Source of the DNA: Verrucomicrobiota bacterium JB022
GTDB lineage: Bacteria > Verrucomicrobiota > Verrucomicrobiia > Opitutales > Oceanipulchritudinaceae
DNA: 64,000 nucleotides
Direction: 5' to 3'
Assembly: GCA_030673845.1 (NCBI GenBank)
Contig: JAUTCQ010000002.1
Span: forward strand, 1 to 64,000
Position 1 is the first letter of the stretch. Every line of letters starts with the position of its first letter. This document shows, piece by piece, positions 43,628 through 52,295 of the stretch. The notes beneath the pieces were generated by a model that was given only the letters and a program-made list of their open reading frames with translations, did no database searches and was not told where the DNA came from. The position numbers were made by a program, and so were the translations under genes.

Positions 43628-45586
43628 CTACCTGAAGCCGAGCAGCCGCAGGCCGTTGAGGCAGACGAGCACGGTGCCGCCTTCGTGCGCGAGCACGCCC
43701 AGGGGCAGGGGCACTTCTATGCCCCACACGGGGAGCAGGAGCGTCGCGATGACCATGATCACAATCACGCCGCCCGCAAAAGTCAGGTTTTGCCAGACGA
43801 TGCGGTTGGCGGCGCGGCTGATGCGCAGGGCGTAAGACACCTGCCGCAGGTCGCTCGACATCAGGACCACGTCAGCCGTTTCGAGCGCCACATCGCTCCC
43901 GGCCGCTCCCATGGCGATGCCCAGACTGGCGGAGGCGAGGGCAGGGGCGTCGTTGGTGCCGTCGCCCACCATCGCGACCGGCTCTCGGGCATTGTGCTCC
44001 TGGACGAGCCGCACCTTGTCCTCTGGCAGCAGCTCGGCGTGCACGCAGTCGAGTGACACCTGCCGGGCGATGGCCTGGGCGACCTGGGCATTGTCGCCCG
44101 TCAACATGCAGGTGTGGGCAATGCCGTTGGCGCGGAGGGACTGCAGGGCCTCCAGCGTCTCCGAGCGCAGTTGGTCCGCGAGGCAGATGAGGGCGGCCCA
44201 GCGCGCCGGTTGGGTGGGGCGGGCCTCGCCTAGCGCGATCACCGTCTGGCCCTCGGCCGCGAGGGCCTCCAACTGCGGGCCCACGTGCTCCAGCGACAGG
44301 CCGAGAGCTTCCGCGACCCACTTGGCCCGGCCCGCCAATACGCGGTGTTCGCCAAAATGCGTTTCGATGCCGCGCCCGGTGCTGGCGGTCAGTTCGCCTC
44401 CGTTTTGCACCTGCAGCCCGCGCTGCTGAGCGGCTGCGACGATGGCTTGCCCCAGTGGGTGCTCGCTATGGATCTCTGCTGAGGCGGCCAGTTGCAAGGC
44501 CTCGTCTGCGGTCTGCCCGGCCAGCGGCACCACGCGGCTTACTTGCGGCTGGCCGACCGTGAGGGTGCCCGTCTTGTCGAAGAGCACGGTGCGGATGCGC
44601 GCGGCCTTCTCCAGTTGCGCGCCTCCCTTGAAGAGCACGCCTTTGCGCGCCGCGTTGGCGATGGCTGAAAGGATCGAGGCGGGCGTACTGATGACGAGCG
44701 CACAGGGCGAGGCCACCACCATGACGGTGATCGCGCGGTAAAAGGCATCGCTCCAGCCGAGCCCGAAGAGCGGCAGCACCGCGATCAGGACCAGCGTCAG
44801 CGCGATCACACCCACGGCATATTTCTTTTCGAAGGCTTCCAGAAAGCGTTGACTGGCGGCTTTGCGGGCCTGCGCTTCCTCCACCAGCGTGATCAGCCGT
44901 GCAATGGTTGAATCGCTGGCGGCGCGGGTCACTTCGACCGTGAGGCCGCCCTGGGCATTGATCGTGCCCGCGAAAAGCTGGTCGCCCGGACGCTTGGTCA
45001 CGGGGATGGATTCGCCGGTGACGGAACTTTGGTCGACCGCGCTCTCGCCGCTCAATACGCAGCCGTCCAGCGGCACCTGTTCGCCCGGGCGAAGCACAAA
45101 GCGCTGCCCCACCTGCACTTGCTCGACCGGCACTTCGGTAGTGGAGCCGTCGTGCTGCTGCACATGGGCCACGCGCGGGCGCAGCTTGGCCAAGGCCTCG
45201 ATTGCCTTGCGCGAGCGGCCCATCGCGTAGTCTTGCAGCACATTGGAGAAGGAAAAGAGGAAGAGCAGCATGGCCCCCTCGAAGGGCGCACCCACAAACG
45301 CGGCACCGAGTGCGGCCAGGATCATCAGCAGATCAATATCGATCTCCTTTTCGCGCAACGACTCCCAGGCCGAGACGGTGCCGAAGTAGCCGCCCGTAAG
45401 GTAGCTGACTGCGTATAAGACCGTGCTGACGGCTTCGGGCGCGTCGAAGGCTTCCGCCAGGCCCCCGGTTGCCATCGTCAGGAAGGCGAGGCCGACACAG
45501 GCCATCTCCCACCGGTTGACCGCGCTGGCACTGGTGGGGGCGGGGGGCTCTTGAGAATTCAGCGATGCGGGGCTGGCGTGCGACAC
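43628..45586 (-). CDS. P1B-4-type heavy-metal ATPase
   Basis: A membrane pump of 652 residues that exports divalent metals. The phosphorylated Asp is in DKTGTLT (Asp337). The membrane metal site is SPC (Cys295) in place of CPC, and the last helix carries HEGGT; this pair is the mark of the P1B-4 group (Co2+, Zn2+ or Fe2+ pumps such as CoaT/CtpD/PfeT). There is no N-terminal CxxC metal domain. The GTG start used falls after the cysE stop; the longest frame would overlap cysE. No metal-responsive regulator gene is adjacent. Confidence 0.88.
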   Translation of the reverse strand: MSHASPASLNSQEPPAPTSASAVNRWEMACVGLAFLTMATGGLAEAFDAPEAVSTVLYAVSYLTGGYFGTVSAWESLREKEIDIDLLMILAALGAAFVGAPFEGAMLLFLFSFSNVLQDYAMGRSRKAIEALAKLRPRVAHVQQHDGSTTEVPVEQVQVGQRFVLRPGEQVPLDGCVLSGESAVDQSSVTGESIPVTKRPGDQLFAGTINAQGGLTVEVTRAASDSTIARLITLVEEAQARKAASQRFLEAFEKKYAVGVIALTLVLIAVLPLFGLGWSDAFYRAITVMVVASPCALVISTPASILSAIANAARKGVLFKGGAQLEKAARIRTVLFDKTGTLTVGQPQVSRVVPLAGQTADEALQLAASAEIHSEHPLGQAIVAAAQQRGLQVQNGGELTASTGRGIETHFGEHRVLAGRAKWVAEALGLSLEHVGPQLEALAAEGQTVIALGEARPTQPARWAALICLADQLRSETLEALQSLRANGIAHTCMLTGDNAQVAQAIARQVSLDCVHAELLPEDKVRLVQEHNAREPVAMVGDGTNDAPALASASLGIAMGAAGSDVALETADVVLMSSDLRQVSYALRISRAANRIVWQNLTFAGGVIVIMVIATLLLPVWGIEVPLPLGVLAHEGGTVLVCLNGLRLLGFR

Positions 45587-45657
45587 GAGTCGACCATGAG
45601 CCTCGAAAATGCTAATTGCAACACCTGTCGCAAAGAGGAACTGAGTCGCAAGAGCGT

Positions 45658-46476
45658 CTAGATATTGTGATCCATGCACTCGGCCGGCAAGTCTTCGCAG
45701 GCCTGGCGGACGACGCGGGCCGGGACTCCGGCCACCGTGCTGTGCGCTGGCACGTCGGACAGCACGACGCTGCCCGCGCCGACCTTGGCACAACGGCCGA
45801 TCTCCACATTGCCCAGGATCTTGGCCCCGGCACCGATCAGCACGCCCTCGCGCACTTTCGGGTGTCGGTCGCCTCGCGCCTTGCCCGTGCCGCCCAGCGT
45901 CACTTCATGGAGGAGGGATACGTTGTTCTCGATCACCGCCGTTTCGCCCACGACAATGCTCGTGGCGTGGTCCATCAAAATACCACTGCCGATGCGTGCC
46001 GCCGGGTGGATGTCGACCGAGTAGACTTGCGAGATGATGCTCTGCAGGTAGAGGGCGAGCTCGCGTCGGCGCTGGTTCCACAGTTGATGCGCGATGCGGT
46101 AGGCCGTGAGCGACTGGAAGCCCTTGAAGTAGAGCACCGGGGAGAGGTAGCCGCCGCTGGCCGGGTCGCGGTGGTCGATCGCGATAATGTCTTCACGGAC
46201 TGCCGCGCCGATCTCAGGGAAGGCGGCAAACACGTCGACAAAAAGGTCGTGCAGGTAGGGTTCGCTTACGGCGTGGTGGCCGAGCTTGCGCGAGATACGA
46301 TGGGCCAGAGACTCTTCCAGGCTGTCACAATCGAGGATGCTCCGGTGGATCAGCTCCGCGAGGACCGGTTCACGATGGGCGGCCGAGGCGGCTTCCTCGC
46401 GCAGCTTCAACCAGACGGTATCGGCGGCGGCGGGTGCCTCGGGGGTCGCCTGCTCAACAGCTTTGGACATGGCCAT
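45658..46476 (-). CDS. cysE: Serine O-acetyltransferase
   Basis: First step of cysteine synthesis: serine and acetyl-CoA to O-acetylserine. The N-terminal helical domain (LAHRISRKLGHHAVSEPYL; REDIIAIDHRDPAS) and the left-handed beta-helix hexapeptides (IHPAARIGSGILMDHATSIV; HPKVREGVLIGAGAKILGN) are both present. 272 residues, the long E. coli-like type. A second ATG lies two codons inside. The metal ATPase gene follows in the same direction after about 70 bases. Confidence 0.95.
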   Translation of the reverse strand: MAMSKAVEQATPEAPAAADTVWLKLREEAASAAHREPVLAELIHRSILDCDSLEESLAHRISRKLGHHAVSEPYLHDLFVDVFAAFPEIGAAVREDIIAIDHRDPASGGYLSPVLYFKGFQSLTAYRIAHQLWNQRRRELALYLQSIISQVYSVDIHPAARIGSGILMDHATSIVVGETAVIENNVSLLHEVTLGGTGKARGDRHPKVREGVLIGAGAKILGNVEIGRCAKVGAGSVVLSDVPAHSTVAGVPARVVRQACEDLPAECMDHNI

Positions 46477-46621
46477 AATGAGAGCTTACATGCAACCCTA
46501 GACCGGGCGTTCTGTCAATGGCAGGCCGGGATTGCGCGCGAAAGAAAAAGATGAGCGCCGATGGAATAAAACCCGCGCTGGATTATCCTGTCCTCAAACT
46601 CAAAATCTCACCTCACTCGCC

Positions 46622-47218
46622 ATGCGCCTACCTCAACTCCTTTGGATTTTCCTTCTGACCGCCGCTTCCAGCCTGCTGGCTAACGTGAAGAACGGCGACA
46701 CCGCCCCCGACTTCACCCTTACCAATTCGGAGGGCAAAGAAGTCTCGCTCCACGATTACGAAGGCAAGTATGTCGTGCTCGAATGGGTCAACCCCGGCTG
46801 CCCCTTCGTCCAGAAGCACTACAATTCCGGTAACATGCAAAAGCTGCAGGCCGAGGCCAAGGGCCAGGACGTGGTGTGGCTCTCGATCAACTCCACTTCG
46901 CCCAAGAGCGGCGACTACATGGACTCCACGCAGACCAAGGCCTATTTCAAGGAAAAGGAAGTGAAGAGCCAATGGCTGCTCGACCCCGATGGCAAGGTCG
47001 CCAAGGCCTACGGCGCCACCCGCACGCCGCACATGTTCATCATCAACCCCGAAGGCCAGCTCGTCTATCAGGGCGCGATCGACAGCATCAACTCCGCCGA
47101 CCCCGCCGACATCGGCAAGGCAGACAACTATGTGATGAATGCCCTCAAGCAGGCCAAGGCCGGGCAAGACGTGTCCGTCGCGCAAACGCGCCCCTACGGC
47201 TGCACCGTCAAGCAGTAA
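46622..47218 (+). CDS. Exported redoxin-domain protein
   Basis: A thioredoxin-fold protein with a signal peptide (LLWIFLLTAASSLLA), 198 residues. Core motifs are GDTAPDFTLTNSEGKEVSL and LEWVNPGCPFVQKHY with one Cys, where many relatives have a single peroxidatic-type Cys; a further Cys occurs in the C-terminal YGCTVKQ. It is likely a periplasmic thiol-disulfide or peroxidase-like enzyme; the exact reaction is unknown. The ATG chosen directly precedes the signal peptide. Confidence 0.85.
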   Translation: MRLPQLLWIFLLTAASSLLANVKNGDTAPDFTLTNSEGKEVSLHDYEGKYVVLEWVNPGCPFVQKHYNSGNMQKLQAEAKGQDVVWLSINSTSPKSGDYMDSTQTKAYFKEKEVKSQWLLDPDGKVAKAYGATRTPHMFIINPEGQLVYQGAIDSINSADPADIGKADNYVMNALKQAKAGQDVSVAQTRPYGCTVKQ

Positions 47219-47248
47219 GCTTTCATTTCAAACGGTTTTCCGATTGCG

Positions 47249-47279
47249 ACTCCCGGCTTTCCACCAGGAGTTTTTTTTT
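47249..47279 (+). terminator. Likely terminator of the redoxin gene
   Basis: A short stem (ACTCC/GGAGT) over a 13-base loop, with nine consecutive T's after it. The stem is weak but the T-run is strong. Confidence 0.55.
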
Positions 47280-47463
47280 GCGCTTTGCAATTCCCTCTGA
47301 TCCACGAAGATGCCGACCGCTTCTTGGCTCCAAAGCGGAGCCGGGTGCTCAAATTCCCATTCATCAAGGGCTTGGCTGTACGCTGTCGCTCAGCATTGCT
47401 ATGGGGCGCTGCCGAAGAATGTTCTCGGCTCTCGCTGGCACCGATTCTGCAACATCTTCCGGC

Positions 47464-48378
47464 ATGGCGCGCCCCATCTGGAAAGGTAATCTCACGTTCG
47501 GGCTGGTTAACGTGCCCGTCACGCTCTACTCCGGCGAAAAGCGGGCCGACATCCACCTGCACCTGATCGACAGTCGTAATCAGGCTCGCGTGCGTTATGA
47601 GCGCGTGAATTCCGAGTCGGGTGAGGAAGTGCCGTGGAATGCGATCGTTAAAGGCTACGAGTTCGATTCCGGCCAATACGTGCTGCTTTCCGCCGAGGAG
47701 CTGGAGAAGGTCGATGCCGAGCTGACCCGCACGATTGAGATCGAAGACTTTGTCGACGCCCAGGAGATCGACCTCGTCTACTTCGACAAGCCCTATTACC
47801 TGGAGCCGGGCAAGCGCGGCGAGAAGACCTACGCACTGCTCCGCGAAACCCTGCGCCTCACCCAGAAGGCCGGCATTTGCCGCGTGGTGATCCGCAGCCG
47901 CGAATACCTTGCAGCCGTCATGGTGCGAGGCGAAGCGATCGTGCTGATGCTGCTCCGCTTCGCTCAGGAGCTGCGCGACCCGGTCGAGTTCAAGCTGCCC
48001 GACGTGAAGAAGGACAAGATCAAGATTTCGCAGCGCGAGGTGGACCTGGCGGTGAAGCTGGTCGAGGAAATGACCGCCGAGTGGGACCCCGAACGTTACC
48101 ACGACGAACACCGCGATCAGTTGATGAAATACATCGACGAAAAGGTAAAGCGCGGCGAGTTGACGGCCTCCCAGCTCGAAGATGCGGAGGAAGACGACGA
48201 AGACGAGGGCGAGGAAAACGTGGTCGACCTCATGGACTACCTGCGCCGCAGCGTCGAAAAGGTGCAGGACGAGCCGGCCAAGAAAAAGGCGACGAAGAAG
48301 GCCACCAAGAAGACCGCGCGCAAGCAGACCGCCAAGAAAGCCGCTCGCAAGACTTCCAAGACAAAACGCAGTGCTTGA
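47464..48378 (+). CDS. ku: Ku DNA end-binding protein
   Basis: Binds double-strand DNA ends and recruits LigD for non-homologous end joining. 304 residues. The N-terminus ARPIWKGNLTFGLVNVPVTL is characteristic, with YFDKPYYLEPGKRGEKTYAL and RSREYLAAVMVRGEAIVLML in the ring core. The acidic linker after residue 235 leads into a Lys-rich tail of about 35 residues (KKKATKKATKKTARK and beyond), typical of mycobacterial-type Ku and thought to aid DNA threading. The ATG used is that of the family start; the longest frame runs into the redoxin gene. ligD overlaps its end. Confidence 0.96.
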   Translation: MARPIWKGNLTFGLVNVPVTLYSGEKRADIHLHLIDSRNQARVRYERVNSESGEEVPWNAIVKGYEFDSGQYVLLSAEELEKVDAELTRTIEIEDFVDAQEIDLVYFDKPYYLEPGKRGEKTYALLRETLRLTQKAGICRVVIRSREYLAAVMVRGEAIVLMLLRFAQELRDPVEFKLPDVKKDKIKISQREVDLAVKLVEEMTAEWDPERYHDEHRDQLMKYIDEKVKRGELTASQLEDAEEDDEDEGEENVVDLMDYLRRSVEKVQDEPAKKKATKKATKKTARKQTAKKAARKTSKTKRSA

Positions 48379-50905
48379 GACCTACCAGCGCAAGCGCAAC
48401 TTCCAGCGCACCCCCGAGCCAGCCGGTCGCAGCCGCGGCGGGCGCGCTGGTGCGTTTGTGATCCAGCAACACGACGCGCGGCGCATGCACTACGATTTGC
48501 GGCTGGAGCTGAACGGCCGCCTGCTCAGTTGGGCCGTGCCCAAAGGCCCCAGCCTCGACCCCTCCGAGCGCCGACTGGCAGTGCGCACGGAAGATCACCC
48601 GACCGAATACCTCGACTTTGAAGGCGTCATCCCCGAGGGCAATTACGGCGCAGGCTCCATGATCGTATGGGACACCGGCCGGTGGAAGCCAGACGCCAAG
48701 GACCCCGAAAAGGCGCTCAAGGCGGGCAAGCTGAAGTTCACGCTGCAAGGTGAGAAGCTGCACGGCCAGTGGGAACTCGTCCGCACCCGCATGGGCAAGG
48801 ATAGCGACAAGGAAAACTGGCTGCTCTTCAAGCTGAAGGACGACTACGCCGAGGCGAATGGCGCCGAGATCACACAGCGCGAGCCCAAGAGCGTCAAATC
48901 GGGCCACACGGTGAAGGACCTCGATGCGGACGCAGTGGAAGCGGAAAGCGATCGGGCGGAGGCCCTGGACGCTCACGATTTGCCGAAGCTGAAGCGGATC
49001 GAGTTTACGCCTCCGCAGCTTGCGACCCTAGTGGATCAGGTGCCGGCGGGCCGTAACTGGTGGCAAGAGCTGAAGTTCGACGGCTACCGCATCCAGGCTA
49101 TCCGGCGGGGTGGGGAAGTCTGTCTCTGGTCGCGCAACGAAAAGGACTGGACCGATCGCATGCCGGAGGTCGCAAAGGCGGTGGCGGAGCTGCCGGGCGG
49201 CGATTTCGTGCTAGACGGTGAGGTGGTAGTGCTCGATACCAAGGGCCGTTCACGCTTTTCGCTGCTCCAGCGCGCGATGAAGCACGGCCACCCCGAGCGC
49301 CTGCGGTATTTCGGCTTCGACCTGCTGGCGGTGGAGGGGCGCGACACCCGCGCGCTGCCGTTGACGGAGCGCAAGGCACTGCTCACGCAGCTTTTGGAAG
49401 GTCAGGAGGATACGGCTACCGTCCGCCTCAGCGAGCATTTCGAGGGTAAGGGCAAGGCGTTCTTCGGGGCTGCGTGCAAACAGGAGCTGGAGGGCATCAT
49501 TTGCAAAGACCCGACGCAGCCCTATGAGCCGGGCCGCAGCCGCCGCTGGGTGAAGGTCAAATGCGAGCGCCGTCAGGAATTTATCATCGCGGGCTACACC
49601 GATCCACAGGGCACGCGCAAGGGCTTTGGCGCGCTGCTCATGGCGCAACAGAGTGACGACGGCCTCGTCTATCGCGGCAAGGTCGGCACGGGTTTCGACC
49701 ACCGTACGCTGGTCGAGATGACCGAGCGGCTGGAGCAGCGGGTGCGCAAGACCAGTCCGCTGGCGCACGCCTTGCCGACAGAGATGAAACGCGAGCGTGT
49801 CCACTGGGTGCGGCCCGATCTGGTGGCCGAGGTGCGTTTTGCCGAGCTGACCCACGACGGCTACATCCGCCAAGGCTCGTTTCAGGGCCTGCGCGAAGAT
49901 AAAGCGGCCGACGAGGTGCAGCTGGAACAGCCCCAGGAAACTCCCGAACCCCCGAAGAAAATGAGCGCCACCACTGCTGCCCTAAAGAAGAAGCCGACCG
50001 CAAAGTCCTCCTCCGCCGCCGAAGTGAAGGGGGTCGCCGTTTCTCACCCCGAGCGCGTGATCTTCCCGGAGGCGGGGTTGACCAAGCTGGAGCTGGTGCA
50101 GCTGTACGCCGAGCTTGCGCCCCGGATCCTTCCGTATCTGGAGCGCCGCCCCCTGTCGCTGGTGCGCTGTCCGCAAGGGCGGGCCAAGGCCTGCTTTTTC
50201 CAGAAGCATTTTGAGGAAAACCAGCCGCCGTACACCCACTCCGTCGAGGTGGAAGAGAAGAGCGGGCGACGCCAATACCTCTATGTGACGAACGAGAAGG
50301 GCATCCTCAGCCTCGTGCAGTATGGCGTGATCGAGTTCCACCTCTGGGGCTCACGCGTCGACAACGTAGACAAGCCCGACCAGATCATTTTCGACCTCGA
50401 CCCCGACCCGGGCGTGACTTGGGAAGAAGTGCTGGGCGCCACCTTTTTCCTGCGCGACAAACTGGCGGAGTGGGGCTTGCCAAGCTTTGTGAAACTCTCC
50501 GGCGGCAAAGGCGTGCATGTGATGGTGCCGCTGGTGCGCCGCTGGGGCTGGGACGTCGTCAAAGCCTTCTCGCGCGCCGTCTCCGAGCAAATGGTCAAGG
50601 CCGCGCCCGACAAGCTGATCGCCACCGCCAGCAAGGCCAAGCGCAAGGGCAAGATCTTCGTCGATTACCTGCGCAACGGCTCCGGCGCGACCTGCGTTAC
50701 CGCCTATGGCGTGCGTGCCCGGGCGGGGGCACCGATCAGCATGCCGGTGGCGTGGGGCGAGCTGAAGCCGCAACTCAAGCCCGACGCCTTTCGCCCTGCC
50801 GACGTGGCGGCCCGCCTGAAAAAGCCCGACCCGTGGAAGGATTTCCACGACTCACGCGCTCATTTGAAGCAATCGCTCCTCAAGACGCTGAAGGTGCCGC
50901 ATTGA
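48371..50905 (+). CDS. ligD: ATP-dependent DNA ligase LigD
   Basis: Multifunctional NHEJ enzyme of 844 residues with domains in the order 3'-phosphoesterase (1 to about 170; IQQHDARRMHYDLRLEL, FEGVIPEGNYGAGSM), ligase (about 215-520; nucleotidyl Lys235 in ELKFDGYRIQ), a Lys/Pro/Ala-rich linker and primase-polymerase (about 550-844; IIFDLDPDPGVTWEEV with SGGKGVHVMVPL). This PE-Lig-Pol order is the Pseudomonas type. The GTG start overlaps the Ku stop by 8 bases, so translational coupling is likely. Confidence 0.96.
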   Translation: MLETYQRKRNFQRTPEPAGRSRGGRAGAFVIQQHDARRMHYDLRLELNGRLLSWAVPKGPSLDPSERRLAVRTEDHPTEYLDFEGVIPEGNYGAGSMIVWDTGRWKPDAKDPEKALKAGKLKFTLQGEKLHGQWELVRTRMGKDSDKENWLLFKLKDDYAEANGAEITQREPKSVKSGHTVKDLDADAVEAESDRAEALDAHDLPKLKRIEFTPPQLATLVDQVPAGRNWWQELKFDGYRIQAIRRGGEVCLWSRNEKDWTDRMPEVAKAVAELPGGDFVLDGEVVVLDTKGRSRFSLLQRAMKHGHPERLRYFGFDLLAVEGRDTRALPLTERKALLTQLLEGQEDTATVRLSEHFEGKGKAFFGAACKQELEGIICKDPTQPYEPGRSRRWVKVKCERRQEFIIAGYTDPQGTRKGFGALLMAQQSDDGLVYRGKVGTGFDHRTLVEMTERLEQRVRKTSPLAHALPTEMKRERVHWVRPDLVAEVRFAELTHDGYIRQGSFQGLREDKAADEVQLEQPQETPEPPKKMSATTAALKKKPTAKSSSAAEVKGVAVSHPERVIFPEAGLTKLELVQLYAELAPRILPYLERRPLSLVRCPQGRAKACFFQKHFEENQPPYTHSVEVEEKSGRRQYLYVTNEKGILSLVQYGVIEFHLWGSRVDNVDKPDQIIFDLDPDPGVTWEEVLGATFFLRDKLAEWGLPSFVKLSGGKGVHVMVPLVRRWGWDVVKAFSRAVSEQMVKAAPDKLIATASKAKRKGKIFVDYLRNGSGATCVTAYGVRARAGAPISMPVAWGELKPQLKPDAFRPADVAARLKKPDPWKDFHDSRAHLKQSLLKTLKVPH

Positions 50906-52132
50906 TCATTCGGCGGGCACGAGGCCCGGCAACGCGGGCTGCTGGATCTGGGGCGTCAGGCGCTCGACGACGATGCCCAGCGCCTCCGAGGCCGGGAGCT
51001 GACCGGAAGTGGTGTAGTCGAGGGCGGAGCCCATGCCTTGCCAGAAGAGGCCCATCTCCGGGATGTTCGGGATCAGCTGGCCGCGCTCGATGTTTTGTAA
51101 CGTTCCCTTGATGTGCGCGTCGTCCTGCGCCTTCTGTTCGGCGAAAGCCTTGATCGTGGGCACCACGAGCGGGAAATCGCGGTCCATCGTGCGCAGCCCT
51201 TGGCTCGTGACGAGGTAGTTGCGCAAAAACTGTTCCGCCGCCTCCCCGTTGGGGCTCGCGGCGCTGATCAAGCCTACCTGCACCCCCACAAAGGGCCGGC
51301 CTGCTTCGCCGTTGGTGCCCGGCACAGGGGCGACGCCAAAGTCGATGCCGCTGCGGCGCAGGTTTTCCCACGCCCAGGGGCCGTTGATCATCATCGCGCA
51401 GTCGCCGGCATTCACCTTGGCTTCCATTACGTTGTAGGAAGCCGTTTGGGGCAGGAGCCCTTGGCGGACCATCTCGGCGAGCAGCTGCAGCCCTTCGACG
51501 GTGCCCGGCTGCAGCACGCCCAGGTCGCTCAGGTCGTAGTCGGCACCATCCCAGCCGAAGACGTAAGCCCCCTGCGCCGCCAATACGCCCCAGCTGAAGT
51601 AGGGGTTGTCGTAATCCCACAGAATCGCCTCCACATGGTGCTCTTCCTGCAGTTTGGGCGCGAGTTCGGCGATCTCTTCCAGGGTCTTGGGCGGCTCGGG
51701 CACCAGCTCGCGATTGTAGATCAGCCCCACCGAGTCGATGGTGAGCGGATAACCCCAGGTCTTGCCCCGATACGTAACCGCCTGCCATGCCAGATCGTAA
51801 AAGCCCGCACGGTAGGCTTCCGGGGCCTGCACCTCGCGGATCAGACCGGCATCTGCCCAGGAGCCGACGCGGTCGTGGTTGCCGAAGACGATGTCGGGCG
51901 CGTCTTCGCTCTCGGCTACCTGCTTGAACTCCCGCGGCGCCGAGGGCACAGCACGGACTTCCACCGGGATGCCTTGCTCCTCGGTGAAGCGTGCCGCTAC
52001 CTCGCGGATGCCTTCGATGCCTTGTTCGCCGTTGATCCAGACCAGCAGCTGGCCTTCCTTGGCGGCCGAGAGCGTGGCGCAGAAGGGCAGGAGGGTGGCG
52101 CAGACAAGCGTAAAGCGGGTAAAGATCGACAT
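50906..52132 (-). CDS. MalE-like extracellular solute-binding protein
   Basis: A periplasmic sugar-binding protein of 408 residues with a signal peptide (FTLVCATLLPFCATLSA). The core (LLVWINGEQGIEGIREVAAR; APDIVFGNHDRVGSWADAGL; YPLTIDSVGLIYNRELV; MMINGPWAWENLR) is close to maltose/maltodextrin-binding proteins. No permease or ATPase gene is nearby. Its stop directly abuts the ligD stop with no gap. The divergent AraC-type gene is its likely regulator. Confidence 0.9.
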   Translation of the reverse strand: MSIFTRFTLVCATLLPFCATLSAAKEGQLLVWINGEQGIEGIREVAARFTEEQGIPVEVRAVPSAPREFKQVAESEDAPDIVFGNHDRVGSWADAGLIREVQAPEAYRAGFYDLAWQAVTYRGKTWGYPLTIDSVGLIYNRELVPEPPKTLEEIAELAPKLQEEHHVEAILWDYDNPYFSWGVLAAQGAYVFGWDGADYDLSDLGVLQPGTVEGLQLLAEMVRQGLLPQTASYNVMEAKVNAGDCAMMINGPWAWENLRRSGIDFGVAPVPGTNGEAGRPFVGVQVGLISAASPNGEAAEQFLRNYLVTSQGLRTMDRDFPLVVPTIKAFAEQKAQDDAHIKGTLQNIERGQLIPNIPEMGLFWQGMGSALDYTTSGQLPASEALGIVVERLTPQIQQPALPGLVPAE

Positions 52133-52167
52133 GAGAGAGTGGGGTGCGGAAGGAGACGGATTGGGTG

Positions 52168-52182
52168 CGGCCCAACGGGCCG
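52168..52182. promoter_or_regulatory. Possible operator between malE-like and araC-like genes
   Basis: A short dyad (CGGCCC, 3 bases, GGGCCG) in the 163-base divergent promoter region. Only its position argues for a regulatory role. Confidence 0.25.
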
Positions 52183-52295
52183 GAGCAGTCTACGGTAGTG
52201 GGTCGATTCACGAAGGTCAACCGGAGTTGCCGGGATCGCGTTTGCGAGCGGCGTTTTTCCTTTCCCGCGCGGGCGAACCTTGCCACACTCGCTCG

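Noticed and set aside
45587..45793. N-terminal extension of the metal ATPase
   Set aside because: Overlaps cysE in another frame and is Arg/Gly-rich, not a metal-binding domain; no CxxC motif.
46876..47463. N-terminal extension of Ku
   Set aside because: Runs through the redoxin gene and a likely terminator; the internal ATG gives the exact family N-terminus.
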